Shown: positions 9,556-20,872 of the stretch, in pieces
Layout: every line of letters begins with the position of its first letter
Position numbering within the stretch: the first letter of the stretch is position 1
NCBI GenBank assembly: GCA_030015575.1
Contig: JASDDO010000026.1
Coordinates: 190,489,739 to 190,553,738 of the forward strand
Length of the DNA stretch: 64,000 bases
Direction: 5' to 3'
DNA from: Agapanthus africanus
Lineage: Eukaryota > Streptophyta > Magnoliopsida > Asparagales > Amaryllidaceae
The notes under the pieces: model-generated
The model's database searches: none
What the model saw: only the letters and a program-made list of their open reading frames with translations
What the model was told of the DNA's origin: nothing
Position numbers and translations under genes: made by a program

Positions 9556-12500
9556 TGTCACGACCCGAAAGAGCACGTGACTGGCCCTTGAACCATATGA
9601 AGTCTATAGGACTCCATCTGATCCAAGTAAGCCAAAAGCCCAGAAATCTAAAACCATTTTTGAGAATAAGTAAAGAAAACTGGTTTAAAGAAGTGTAGAA
9701 AAACATGTTTGAAATCAAGGTTTTTAAATAACTAAGCCGAATGTGCATTTGAAAACCGTACAGTCTTTTCTAAAATTTTCGGCAGAGTTTCTCTTGTAAA
9801 ACTGGCCCCGAATGGGGTACAACATGAATAACAATATATAAAATGATAAAGGCATCCCCAAGCGGGAGCTAGCTCTTCGTCAATCGACGGTCACAACCAC
9901 ACGATGATATGATAATATACAACGCCAAGTGGCGAGGATCAAAATCAAGGAAAGCTCAAAAAGCAGCAAGAAAACCGCAATACTACTAAGCGCGACTCTA
10001 AGGTCGAATAATACCACACTGTCTCTAAGTCTGAAAGAATATACAAGTTTTTGGGTTGATGGACAATTTCTAGATACAATGAATAAAATAAATACAAACT
10101 GGGGATTCTTGATGCAAAAGAATCCACCTACCAAAAGCAAATCACCCGCAAGAAGGAAGTGTGCCAGAAATGCCGCAATAGAACCTGTACGACATAACCT
10201 GCAAGAACTGTGGCACAACGGGGGTGAGTTGCCAACTCGTGAATAGAAACATCTACAAGGATAAATCGAATGCAAGACATAATCCTAAGTCAACGATCAA
10301 TAAAATATCCACAAGAGTACATCTGAGTGTAATAAGGTGGCAAGGTAATATCTAATCATGTATATAATGCCAGGTACTCAGGTAACAACATGTCATCAAT
10401 GTAAGGTATGTCTGCATGAAGTATCAATGAAGAAATATCAATAATATCAATACACATATATTAGCGTCCCATACCACTAATATTGGTGTAAGGGTATATA
10501 TAACAGCGCCCTCATACCCTGTTATATATACAAATGAAGTATGACAAGTGTAAATCCAGTCTGTATATGATCCATGTCTGTATATATGTGGAACCCGTCC
10601 ACCTGTCACCCACTGACAGTAAGCATCATGTATGCAAGTATGAGGATATAAACAATATCATGGAAAACATCATGAAACCCGTGCCAAGCATCGACACGTA
10701 AATCCTCATCCATATGGGGCTCCGTCTGCGGTATCGGCCCTCGGCCCCGGCAGCACGAGTCAACCCATGTCCATCTCTGGGCTCCGTCTGCGGATATCGG
10801 CCCGTCGGCCCCGGCAGTATGCCCATCTCTCGGCTCCAGGCGGTATCCCCCGGATATCCGCCGAGCTCAGGTAAAATCACCGGTAGGTACTCGCCCGCCT
10901 CCAGGCTCAATCGGCATAACCCATCGATCATCTCGCCGAGGGGAACCATACCGGGCCCACCACGAACCCGCAAACGGTACATCACCTCCTCGAATCGGGT
11001 TTCAAGCACACGTCTCAGCACCGAGAAAACGCGTGGTGGACGCACCCAAATATCATATCACGAGGTACCGGGTTTTCATAAAAAAACATCTTTTCTTAAA
11101 TAATCCCACGGTCCTCAAAATCAGAAATCACATGAAAATCCACATCAAGAAGTAAATCCAATGCAATGTGCTATGCAATCAATCCATGATGTATGCGACA
11201 TGTAAAGAGAGATAATCATATCGGAAATCATGCAACATGGAATAGTAATGTACATATGTCGGGAGGAACCGCTCCTTTAGAATGAATCAGTTTAAAGAAT
11301 ATCTTGCGGTCCTCAATCTCAATCAAGTCAGAATCATCTATGTTTGTGTACAGGTACATGTGTACAATATGCCAAGCAGTAATCATATCATGAATGCAAC
11401 AGTACTACAGTGTAGTGGCATGGCAATTATCGATGATGAAGTGTATGAGCCGGCAAATAGTGTACGTGAAACATACGCATCATCGATAATGGTGCTGGTG
11501 TCCTAACAGCATGATAATAATATAACAATGAACATATGCCAGCAATGCGAATAGCAGGAAAATGCAGATATCTAGTAGTCAACACCACAGTGAAGTATCT
11601 ACTATGCAAACTACATCTAAGTATCCGGTCAATCAGGAGGGGTAGGTGTGGAAACCACCTAAATCTGAGTCGATACATGTATAAAAGTATATAGTCGGTG
11701 ATCTCGCCTCAATGTCATATCATAAGATATCCTCGAGTTATGAGTGCGGATCTATCATCAATATCGGCTCGTACGGTAAATCATCGTACGGCATCCCCAT
11801 AGCTGGGTAGGGGTCAGTATCTCACTGTCTCATCACATAACAGATATCACCATCGTCAGATCATATAGTCTGGAGTACTACTCTATGTCTAGTACAAAAC
11901 GGTAACCTCAGTAAGTATGCATGCGGGGGTAAACACATATCCCAAGCCCGCAAGAATCACAAGTCATATCCCACATATGAATCGTATAAAATCACCGATC
12001 CCAGGGCACTCAGCCCACATCATCGACTCATCTCCAAAGTCATCACATATCATCAATCACAGTGCAAGTACAAGTGATAAGCAAGGGTGTGTGTAGGTGT
12101 AATTCTACCCTAGGGTTCGCGACTATGAACTACACTAGTCACTTCTAACCCTACATTATCCACAATACACCTAATATCACAATAAACTACATAGTAATCT
12201 ATCTACGGACTGCGGGGGTGCTATACGCCATCCACCCGACTTCCCCCTGTAGATATAATCTACTCACCTTGCATCACCAATTGCGGACGTCACCACGTAT
12301 TTGCTTGTCGTCCCGAAGTCTTCATGGGTACCTACACATCAAAATATCGTATATGCGCATTAAAACCAAATCCAATCTAAAACGGCGCACGAAATCCAAA
12401 ACGATACGATAAGGGGGCCTATAGGTGAGAACCTATGGCACGCCTTCAAAACCATCAATAAATCCTCTACATCGTCGTATAAACGACAATTAGTCGAGGC

Positions 12501-13092
12501 AAAACACATTCCACCATTTCAGAATCAAAAATACGGAATACGGAAACACGAATCCAAAATAGCAACTTAGGATATATGTCCCAGATTTCACCCTAGATAG
12601 AATCTGTCAAAACTAGAAGTACCCTGGATCAACACTAGAGGAACAGGGGCTGTGCACAGAAAACGAGGAGAATGGCTAAGTATGCTAAGTCAAAGTCCAC
12701 CTCTCTCTCTCACCTACCCTCATCATTATATTTTCCTTTCCTTTTAAAATCCAAACCTTCTCACATCAATAGTAATCCCAAAAGAAAACCATGGCTAGAA
12801 AAATGCACAAGTGTAGAAAAAGTGATACGTGTAAGTTTTGCACAAAATTGCCAAAAAACCCGATTAGCGATTTTAATCGCGATTAGCACTAAATTATTGT
12901 CAAACTAATCACAAAAACTTAAAAATGCCATAATCCACTAATTTACCCTATTTTAGAATTTTCCATAATTTTTCATAATTTTTTCTAACATTTTTCCTAT
13001 TTATTTGCATTTAATATTAAAATAATCAATAAAATAATATTAAATTATAAAAATTCCCAAAATTAATATTTTATATTTTTGAAAATGTTACA
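9556..13092 (-). mobile_element. LARD-1 3' LTR (3537 bp)
   Basis: On the plus strand it begins TGTCACGACC and ends GTTACA. It contains the conserved GGGATGCC/GGCATCCCC block (near 9851), the GAGTTGCCAACTC core (near 10225), a ~63-bp direct repeat based on GGGCTCCGTCTGCGG (near 10714 and 10779), and the CCACCACG / CGTGGTGG inverted repeat (10957-11039). The frames of up to 139 aa in both directions resemble no known protein and I regard them as chance. Confidence 0.92.
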
Positions 13093-13108
13093 ATCTACCC
13101 CCCTTAAA
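13093..13108 (-). other. Polypurine tract, LARD-1
   Basis: In element sense a TTTAAGGGGGGTAGAT tract ends directly at the 3' LTR start TGTAAC. LARD-2 has the matching AAGGGGGGAAGAT at 63962-63974. Such tracts prime plus-strand DNA synthesis. Confidence 0.8.
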
Positions 13109-13389
13109 GAAATTCGGTCCCCGAATTTTAAATTTAAACCCCCAGATACAAAAACATTTCAGTAATAAACCAAAGTCGTCGGGGCTCCGAAATCATCAAC
13201 ACATAGAACGTCACAGCGCAATGCATGCGCAAGGGTACTGAGCAGATAACTCGAAAACAAAACTCCGTCAAGCATCCCGCAATCATCGGAGTCAATGTAA
13301 AAAAAAACACAATGTCAAATCCAATACAAAACCGATATGATATGGATCGGAACTACACATGTAGACATCCAATCTAAACATAACACCAT

Positions 13390-13870
13390 CCTGTGCGTCT
13401 GGTGCGCACTGAAATCAAAAAAAAATCCATATATGTGCTAAACAGGTGCACAAAACAACATCCAAGTGCAACGGGTGTGCACGAAGCATCTGTCATAGGC
13501 AACGTGTGTGCCTGGCAGTCAAAAATCCAGTGCATCTGACATGCACGAAGAATCTCGATTTAGTGCATCTGGCGTGCACCAAAATCGTATCTAAAAACAT
13601 GCGCCCAACATGCGCGAAAATCCAAACCGGTGCATCCATCGTGCACGAATGAAAATCTAAACCCTGCGCACTCAACATGCACGGAAATCACGAAATCCAA
13701 TAGCAAACACCGAACAGGCGTAAAGCACATCGCCAGCACGGAGTGCAAAAATCAACCATCAAAATCCGGGTCAAAATCAACGATATAATGCGGCTCAAAC
13801 CAAAATCAGGGTACCGCAAGGAAAATCTCACAACCGTGTGCATCAGCGTGCACGAATCAAAGCCTAACAC
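13390..13870 (-). repeat. GTGC palindrome array, LARD-1 interior
   Basis: About nine degenerate units of the form GTGCATC-N(2-4)-GTGCACG (plus-strand reading), spaced mostly 30-40 bases apart. They are seen near 13393, 13436, 13466, 13530, 13562, 13601, 13630, 13667 and 13838. LARD-2 carries an equivalent array at 62930-63310. Each unit can form a short hairpin. Confidence 0.75.
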
Positions 13871-16768
13871 TAAAATGCATGAAAACTCTGCGCAAAATAT
13901 ATAAATATCCAGTGGGTGCATGAAACCAATATCATGAAACTCAGTCACCAAAACTAGATCGTGCAAATAGAACGCCCAAAATACCGAAATCCAAAATGAC
14001 GGATACGTGATAATCGAATCACAAAATCACAAATCATAAATACCGTCTTCGGTAGTTTCTCCTTCAAGGTCGAGAAGGAGTCAGTGTAATCCACTGCTAG
14101 CAGCGCAGGATATCTACCTGCCTCTTGCTCACGGTCTGGCGTCTTCTGACTCTCTAGGTCCTTATCTTCTCTGCGGATTACCTATCACGCGGTCAATCGG
14201 CTCATCGGCCCTGTTAGGTGTGCTAACGGGGACGATTCCGTTCTGGCACTTTTCTGGTCACCTCTCGGTCAAACCTCACGACCACTCGTAAGGCAGCATA
14301 TCACTGACGTCGGTCTCTGGCTATCTGAATGCACGTCACACATCTGATCCTGGATGCAAACATCATTGCAGCAATGTCCTGAAAGGAATCCTGCTCAAGG
14401 TCTCTTCCAATCATGCCTATGCCGATCTGTACAGAGGCTGGCTCTCTTGTGCTATCTCTTCTCGCTGGAAAGACATCTGTGTCCTCAGCACAACATTTCT
14501 CGGAAATTGGTCACATCCCAACGTTTCTGTAAGCATATCAGGTCTCTAGTTTCGACGGGAAGCAATGACAGCTCGTCGGGGTCTCACACGAACCTCTTGT
14601 TCCAACTGTCTCTATCGTCGTCCACTGTGACGTCACGCCAAGCTACTATGCACTGCACTGTCTCGGCCACGGTCAATCTGAAGTCTCTCACACGGACTCG
14701 AATCACGTATTCTGTAGCTTCATCACTCTGTAGCATATGTCAGGCCGAACTGGTCCTCGGAAACACGTCCCAACTATCGGAGGAATACTCGTCACTCGTC
14801 CATCCTTGATCAATTCGCAACGCATCTGGTTAAGCTCCTCTATCCGAACTTGGTCAACTACCTCGTCGACAATGCCGAACTCTGGCCTGCTGGGTGTGCG
14901 CAACACGACCACTCCTGGTCCAGGTCTTCTCGTATCGTACTCCAGAAAGGTCCTGCCGAGGTTCCTTTCTCAAATCTCAATCCTGCCGAAATGCCCGGAA
15001 GTCATCATCCAATGCTGAAGCTAAAGCTTATTCCGGAACGGCTGCATACCTATCGCGCTTCTTTCTGGAAGGTATATCCATATACCACGCCTCTGGGTGC
15101 GTATAACATCTCTGATGTCGGCGGAGTGGGACGTCATCTCGTCGAAATATCTTGCGAAATCTTTTCTTCACTCTGCATCAGTGTCGACTGATTCGGACTC
15201 GTCTCATCATGGCTGCACGAACTGCGCTCCGACGGCTATGCTCGCACCTGGAGTCTCCCAAGCAGTGTCCCATCACGATATCCGAAAGATGTCGAACCAT
15301 CCGATCGACTCGTTAGATCCTCATAATCCCCCAAGAGCTCACATCTCGGGTACAGTTTAATAGTATCGAGTACATGCCACAGCGTCGGTGGTCCAGCCGT
15401 AGAAGGGCAAACCCAAGCCTCACTAATGGCGCCGCGGAACCGCCGTAAACCCTAAGGTTCCAAGGCTGTCACACGGTCATTAAGTCGAGTTAGGGTTTCA
15501 TTCTTCTAGAGGGTCCATAGAATCACCTGCATGTCTTTCCGTATACTTTAAACTTGGAAAATAGGCTCCTGACATTCGATCGTCTCAATCGACTCTCAAC
15601 GAATCTGCGTGAAGTCGTCTCTAGCTGGAATCAATCCACCTGATGACCTCGCATCGGGGTAAGCGAACTCACCACGCGTCCTAGTCATCCATCCTCGGTG
15701 ACTAGCAACTCGCTATCATCTCTCTAAGAACATGCTCATGCTGCAGTAGCTCCAATCATCTGGGCGATATCTCATCATTTGCAGCAACAACTGGCTCATA
15801 TGCCTGTACGCCGAACAACGCCTCAATCCTCCAGGAAAGGCAATACATAAACGGTCATCTCTGAATCAGCCTGCTCTAGATCTGAGTAAGACTCTCCACA
15901 CTGGAAATCTTCAACTCAACTGGGCCCGCTCTGGCGCAAAATCGGACGAATCACCTTCGTCTCTCAAATCGGGTAGACTAGCTATCATCTGTCGCATAAC
16001 TGCCTGAAAGCTCCGGCAATCTCAGCTCGTAAGCTCCGAAAGCAACACCCTGTCAATCTCAGCGACAGCTGGTCCATCTGTCTGCACGGTAGGCGACATC
16101 ACCATCTCTGAGGTATGCTGTACATCAACAGTCCTCTCTCAACTGGCAGCTCTAACAAAGGCCCGATCATCCGGTGCAAGACCAAGCACTCGCCTCCACT
16201 AGAGGTCACAATCACCAACACTAACTCGAGACGTTCCCATGTCACCAGAAAACACAAAGGTCGGCCCTCGTACCAAACGAGCTCACACCGGCCGTAACCC
16301 TAGCAGCAGCCCAAACTGCGCTCAAACACGGTGACAGGAATCTCAATCGAGTATCAAAGAGAGCACATCAGTGGCAAGAAGGGAAACAACAGATCCAAAG
16401 TGGATACATGATCATAGGAAGGAACAGTATCAATGAAGGTATGATCATGAAACTAATAGAATCGGGGATCTCAAATGGATGTATAATCCTGGATATGAAG
16501 AAAATCACTAATCTCAAAAATATGCACATCCTAAGGTTCCTTAAGCGGAGTGGCGTGTCGTAAGTATGCCGCGGAACATACCAACGGTACGTCACTCTAC
16601 TTTAGTCACCAAATCCATCAACCAAGGGTCATCCTAAAACGACGAAAGTTCGGGTTTACACCCCCTCGACCAAGTCTAAGTTCCGTAAGGTCAAGCCTAA
16701 GTTCCGTATATAAACAACTCCCTAGGCTCCACATAGTCAAACTTAGACTCGAACCAAGGTCAACCTAG

Positions 16769-16781
16769 CGCTCTGATACCA
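16769..16781 (-). other. Primer binding site, LARD-1
   Basis: The reverse complement reads TGGTATCAGAGCG, separated by four bases from the LTR end. The same four-base spacing is seen in LARD-2. It indicates an initiator tRNA-Met primer and minus orientation. Confidence 0.85.
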
Positions 16782-16785
16782 ACTT

Positions 16786-19700
16786 TGTCACGACCCGAAA
16801 GAGCACGTGACTGGCCCTTGAACCATATGAAGTCTATAGGACTCCATCTGATCCAAGTAAGCCAAAAGCCCAGAAATCTAAAACCATTTTTGAGAATAAG
16901 TAAAGAAAACTGGTTTAAAGAAGTGTAGAAAAACATGTTTGAAATCAAGGTTTTTAAATAACTAAGCCGAATGTGCATTTGAAAACCGTACAGTCTTTTC
17001 TAAAATTTTCGGCAGAGTTTCTCTTGTAAAACTGGCCCCGAATGGGGTACAACATGAATAACAATATATAAAATGATAAAGGCATCCCCAAGCGGGAGCT
17101 AGCTCTTCGTCAATCGACGGTCACAACCACACGATGATATGATAATATACAACGCCAAGTGGCGAGGATCAAAATCAAGGAAAGCTCAAAAAGCAGCAAG
17201 AAAACCGCAATACTACTAAGCGCGACTCTAAGGTCGAATAATACCACACTGTCTCTAAGTCTGAAAGAATATACAAGTTTTTGGGTTGATGGACAATTTC
17301 TAGATACAATGAATAAAATAAATACAAACTGGGGATTCTTGATGCAAAAGAATCCACCTACCAAAAGCAAATCACCCGCAAGAAGGAAGTGTGCCAGAAA
17401 TGCCGCAATAGAACCTGTACGACATAACCTGCAAGAACTGTGGCACAACGGGGGTGAGTTGCCAACTCGTGAATAGAAACATCTACAAGGATAAATCGAA
17501 TGCAAGACATAATCCTAAGTCAACGATCAATAAAATATCCACAAGAGTACATCTGAGTGTAATAAGGTGGCAAGGTAATATCTAATCATGTATATAATGC
17601 CAGGTACTCAGGTAACAACATGTCATCAATGTAAGGTATGTCTGCATGAAGTATCAATGAAGAAATATCAATAATATCAATACACATATATTAGCGTCCC
17701 ATACCACTAATATTGGTGTAAGGGTATATATAACAGCGCCCTCATACCCTGTTATATATACAAATGAAGTATGACAAGTGTAAATCCAGTCTGTATATGA
17801 TCCATGTCTGTATATATGTGGAACCCGTCCACCTGTCACCCACTGACAGTAAGCATCATGTATGCAAGTATGAGGATATAAACAATATCATGGAAAACAT
17901 CATGAAACCCGTGCCAAGCATCGACACGTAAATCCTCATCCATATGGGGCTCCGTCTGCGGTATCGGCCCTCGGCCCCGGCAGCACGAGTCAACCCATGT
18001 CCATCTCTGGGCTCCGTCTGCGGATATCGGCCCGTCGGCCCCGGCAGTATGCCCATCTCTCGGCTCCAGGCGGTATCCCCCGGATATCCGCCGAGCTCAG
18101 GTAAAATCACCGGTAGGTACTCGCCCGCCTCCAGGCTCAATCGGCATAACCCATCGATCATCTCGCCGAGGGGAACCATACCGGGCCCACCACGAACCCG
18201 CAAACGGTACATCACCTCCTCGAATCGGGTTTCAAGCACACGTCTCAGCACCGAGAAAACGCGTGGTGGACGCACCCAAATATCATATCACGAGGTACCG
18301 GGTTTTCATAAAAAAACATCTTTTCTTAAATAATCCCACGGTCCTCAAAATCAGAAATCACATGAAAATCCACATCAAGAAGTAAATCCAATGCAATGTG
18401 CTATGCAATCAATCCATGATGTATGCGACATGTAAAGAGAGATAATCATATCGGAAATCATGCAACATGGAATAGTAATGTACATATGTCGGGAGGAACC
18501 GCTCCTTTAGAATGAATCAGTTTAAAGAATATCTTGCGGTCCTCAATCTCAATCAAGTCAGAATCATCTATGTTTGTGTACAGGTACATGTGTACAATAT
18601 GCCAAGCAGTAATCATATCATGAATGCAACAGTACTACAGTGTAGTGGCATGGCAATTATCGATGATGAAGTGTATGAGCCGGCAAATAGTGTACGTGAA
18701 ACATACGCATCATCGATAATGGTGCTGGTGTCCTAACAGCATGATAATAATATAACAATGAACATATGCCAGCAATGCGAATAGCAGGAAAATGCAGATA
18801 TCTAGTAGTCAACACCACAGTGAAGTATCTACTATGCAAACTACATCTAAGTATCCGGTCAATCAGGAGGGGTAGGTGTGGAAACCACCTAAATCTGAGT
18901 CGATACATGTATAAAAGTATATAGTCGGTGATCTCGCCTCAATGTCATATCATAAGATATCCTCGAGTTATGAGTGCGGATCTATCATCAATATCGGCTC
19001 GTACGGTAAATCATCGTACGGCATCCCCATAGCTGGGTAGGGGTCAGTATCTCACTGTCTCATCACATAACAGATATCACCATCGTCAGATCATATAGTC
19101 TGGAGTACTACTCTATGTCTAGTACAAAACGGTAACCTCAGTAAGTATGCATGCGGGGGTAAACACATATCCCAAGCCCGCAAGAATCACAAGTCATATC
19201 CCACATATGAATCGTATAAAATCACCGATCCCAGGGCACTCAGCCCACATCATCGACTCATCTCCAAAGTCATCACATATCATCAATCACAGTGCAAGTA
19301 CAAGTGATAAGCAAGGGTGTGTGTAGGTGTAATTCTACCCTAGGGTTCGCGACTATGAACTACACTAGTCACTTCTAACCCTACATTATCCACAATACAC
19401 CTAATATCACAATAAACTACATAGTAATCTATCTACGGACTGCGGGGGTGCTATACGCCATCCACCCGACTTCCCCCTGTAGATATAATCTACTCACCTT
19501 GCATCACCAATTGCGGACGTCACCACGTATTTGCTTGTCGTCCCGAAGTCTTCATGGGTACCTACACATCAAAATATCGTATATGCGCATTAAAACCAAA
19601 TCCAATCTAAAACGGCGCACGAAATCCAAAACGATACGATAAGGGGGCCTATAGGTGAGAACCTATGGCACGCCTTCAAAACCATCAATAAATCCTCTAC

Positions 19701-20322
19701 ATCGTCGTATAAACGACAATTAGTCGAGGCAAAACACATTCCACCATTTCAGAATCAAAAATACGGAATACGGAAACACGAATCCAAAATAGCAACTTAG
19801 GATATATGTCCCAGATTTCACCCTAGATAGAATCTGTCAAAACTAGAAGTACCCTGGATCAACACTAGAGGAACAGGGGCTGTGCACAGAAAACGAGGAG
19901 AATGGCTAAGTATGCTAAGTCAAAGTCCACCTCTCTCTCTCACCTACCCTCATCATTATATTTTCCTTTCCTTTTAAAATCCAAACCTTCTCACATCAAT
20001 AGTAATCCCAAAAGAAAACCATGGCTAGAAAAATGCACAAGTGTAGAAAAAGTGATACGTGTAAGTTTTGCACAAAATTGCCAAAAAACCCGATTAGCGA
20101 TTTTAATCGCGATTAGCACTAAATTATTGTCAAACTAATCACAAAAACTTAAAAATGCCATAATCCACTAATTTACCCTATTTTAGAATTTTCCATAATT
20201 TTTCATAATTTTTTCTAACATTTTTCCTATTTATTTGCATTTAATATTAAAATAATCAATAAAATAATATTAAATTATAAAAATTCCCAAAATTAATATT
20301 TTATATTTTTGAAAATGTTACA
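16786..20322 (-). mobile_element. LARD-1 5' LTR (3537 bp)
   Basis: Apparently identical to 9556-13092 at an offset of 7230. It ends GTTACA and is followed by the target duplicate TTTCA. LTRs are copied from one template at insertion, so the lack of visible differences marks a recent insertion or a later conversion. Confidence 0.92.
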
Positions 20323-20327
20323 TTTCA
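20323..20327. repeat. LARD-1 target-site duplication, right
   Basis: TTTCA, the partner of 9551-9555. Copia A sequence resumes immediately afterwards. Confidence 0.95.
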
Positions 20328-20872
20328 GCAACACAGATACAACAGACGATTTAGTGGAACCAGAGGATCCAATAGTACCCAACGAACCCCAACCACTCTG
20401 CAGATCTAGTAGGGTTCCTCATCCACCAGAGAGATACAACGGTTTTCTCGTAGACGGTGGGAGTGAAGATTGCTTCATGGATGATGATGACCCGAATAGT
20501 TTCGAGCAGGCCATCACGAGTAGGGACTCTGTGAAATGGCCGGATGCTATGCAATCCGAGATGGAATCCATGTACAACAACAAAGTATGGACTTTGGAAG
20601 TTTCTCCAGAAGGGGTAAAACCCATTTGGAGCAAGTGGATCTTCAAAAAGAAGATTGGTGTAGATGGAAAAGTTGAGACTTTCAAAACTAGACTTGTAGC
20701 TAAAGGTTTTCATCAACGACCTGGTGTCGACTACGATGAAACCTTTTCTCCTGTCGCTATGCTTAAATCCATCAGGATCCTTCTTGCCATTGTTGCATAC
20801 CATGATTACGAAATCTGGCAGGTGGACGTCAAGACCGCTTTTCTAAATGGTAATTTAGAAGAGAGCATGTAC
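20328..20872 (+). pseudogene. Copia A pol, part 2: RT N-terminal half
   Basis: This continues the polyprotein from 9555. It carries the linker DDLVEPEDPIVP and then the RT start: EMESMYNNKVWTL, KPIWSKWIFKKKIG, RLVAKGFHQRPGVDYDETFSP and [15 protein letters not shown], all standard Ty1/copia RT signatures. The first catalytic aspartate ([10 protein letters not shown]) is present. A reading frame of 189 codons spans the segment and starts by chance inside the LARD LTR. Insertion of copia B cuts it at 20872, and the next residues are at 31108. Confidence 0.9.
20868..20872. repeat. Copia B target-site duplication, left
   Basis: TGTAC precedes the LTR start TGTTAG at 20873. The same five bases follow the LTR end at 31103-31107. 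Confidence 0.95.

Larger units (their letters stand above)
13093..16785 (-). mobile_element. LARD-1 internal domain, non-coding
   Basis: It lies between the two LTRs (3693 bp). In element sense it starts with the primer site, then sequence colinear with the interior of LARD-2 (61146-63974). This includes a block near 15370-15530 around TCTACGGCTGGACCA (seen as its complement), then an array of GTGCAY...GTGCAC palindromes (13390-13870), then a polypurine tract. No frame matches retrotransposon enzymes. A very decayed gag is possible but nothing supports it firmly. Conservation of non-coding sequence between two elements suggests a role in packaging or recognition, which is inference. Confidence 0.8.
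9556..20322 (-). mobile_element. LARD-1: complete non-autonomous LTR retrotransposon, 10.77 kb
   Basis: A complete element on the minus strand: 5' LTR 16786-20322, internal domain 13093-16785, 3' LTR 9556-13092. Termini are TGTAAC...GTGACA in element sense. The primer site (rc TGGTATCAGAGC) abuts the right LTR and the polypurine tract abuts the left LTR. The two 3537-bp LTRs appear identical: every stretch I compared matched at an offset of 7230 and all internal frames match. No gag, protease, RT or integrase is visible. Very long LTRs plus a conserved non-coding interior are the definition of LARDs, thought to be mobilised by Ty3/gypsy partners. The superfamily assignment is inference. Confidence 0.9.

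Noticed and set aside
10626-11103. 139- and 129-codon overlapping frames in the LARD-1 LTR (repeated at 17856-18333)
   Set aside because: They lie on opposite strands of one GC-rich LTR region, have no recognisable domain, and are broken in the homologous part of the other LARD LTRs.
14354-15360. Cluster of frames of 87-151 codons in the LARD-1 interior, plus strand
   Set aside because: They are antisense to the element, have low-complexity Ser/Thr-rich composition, and LARD-2 shows no matching frames.
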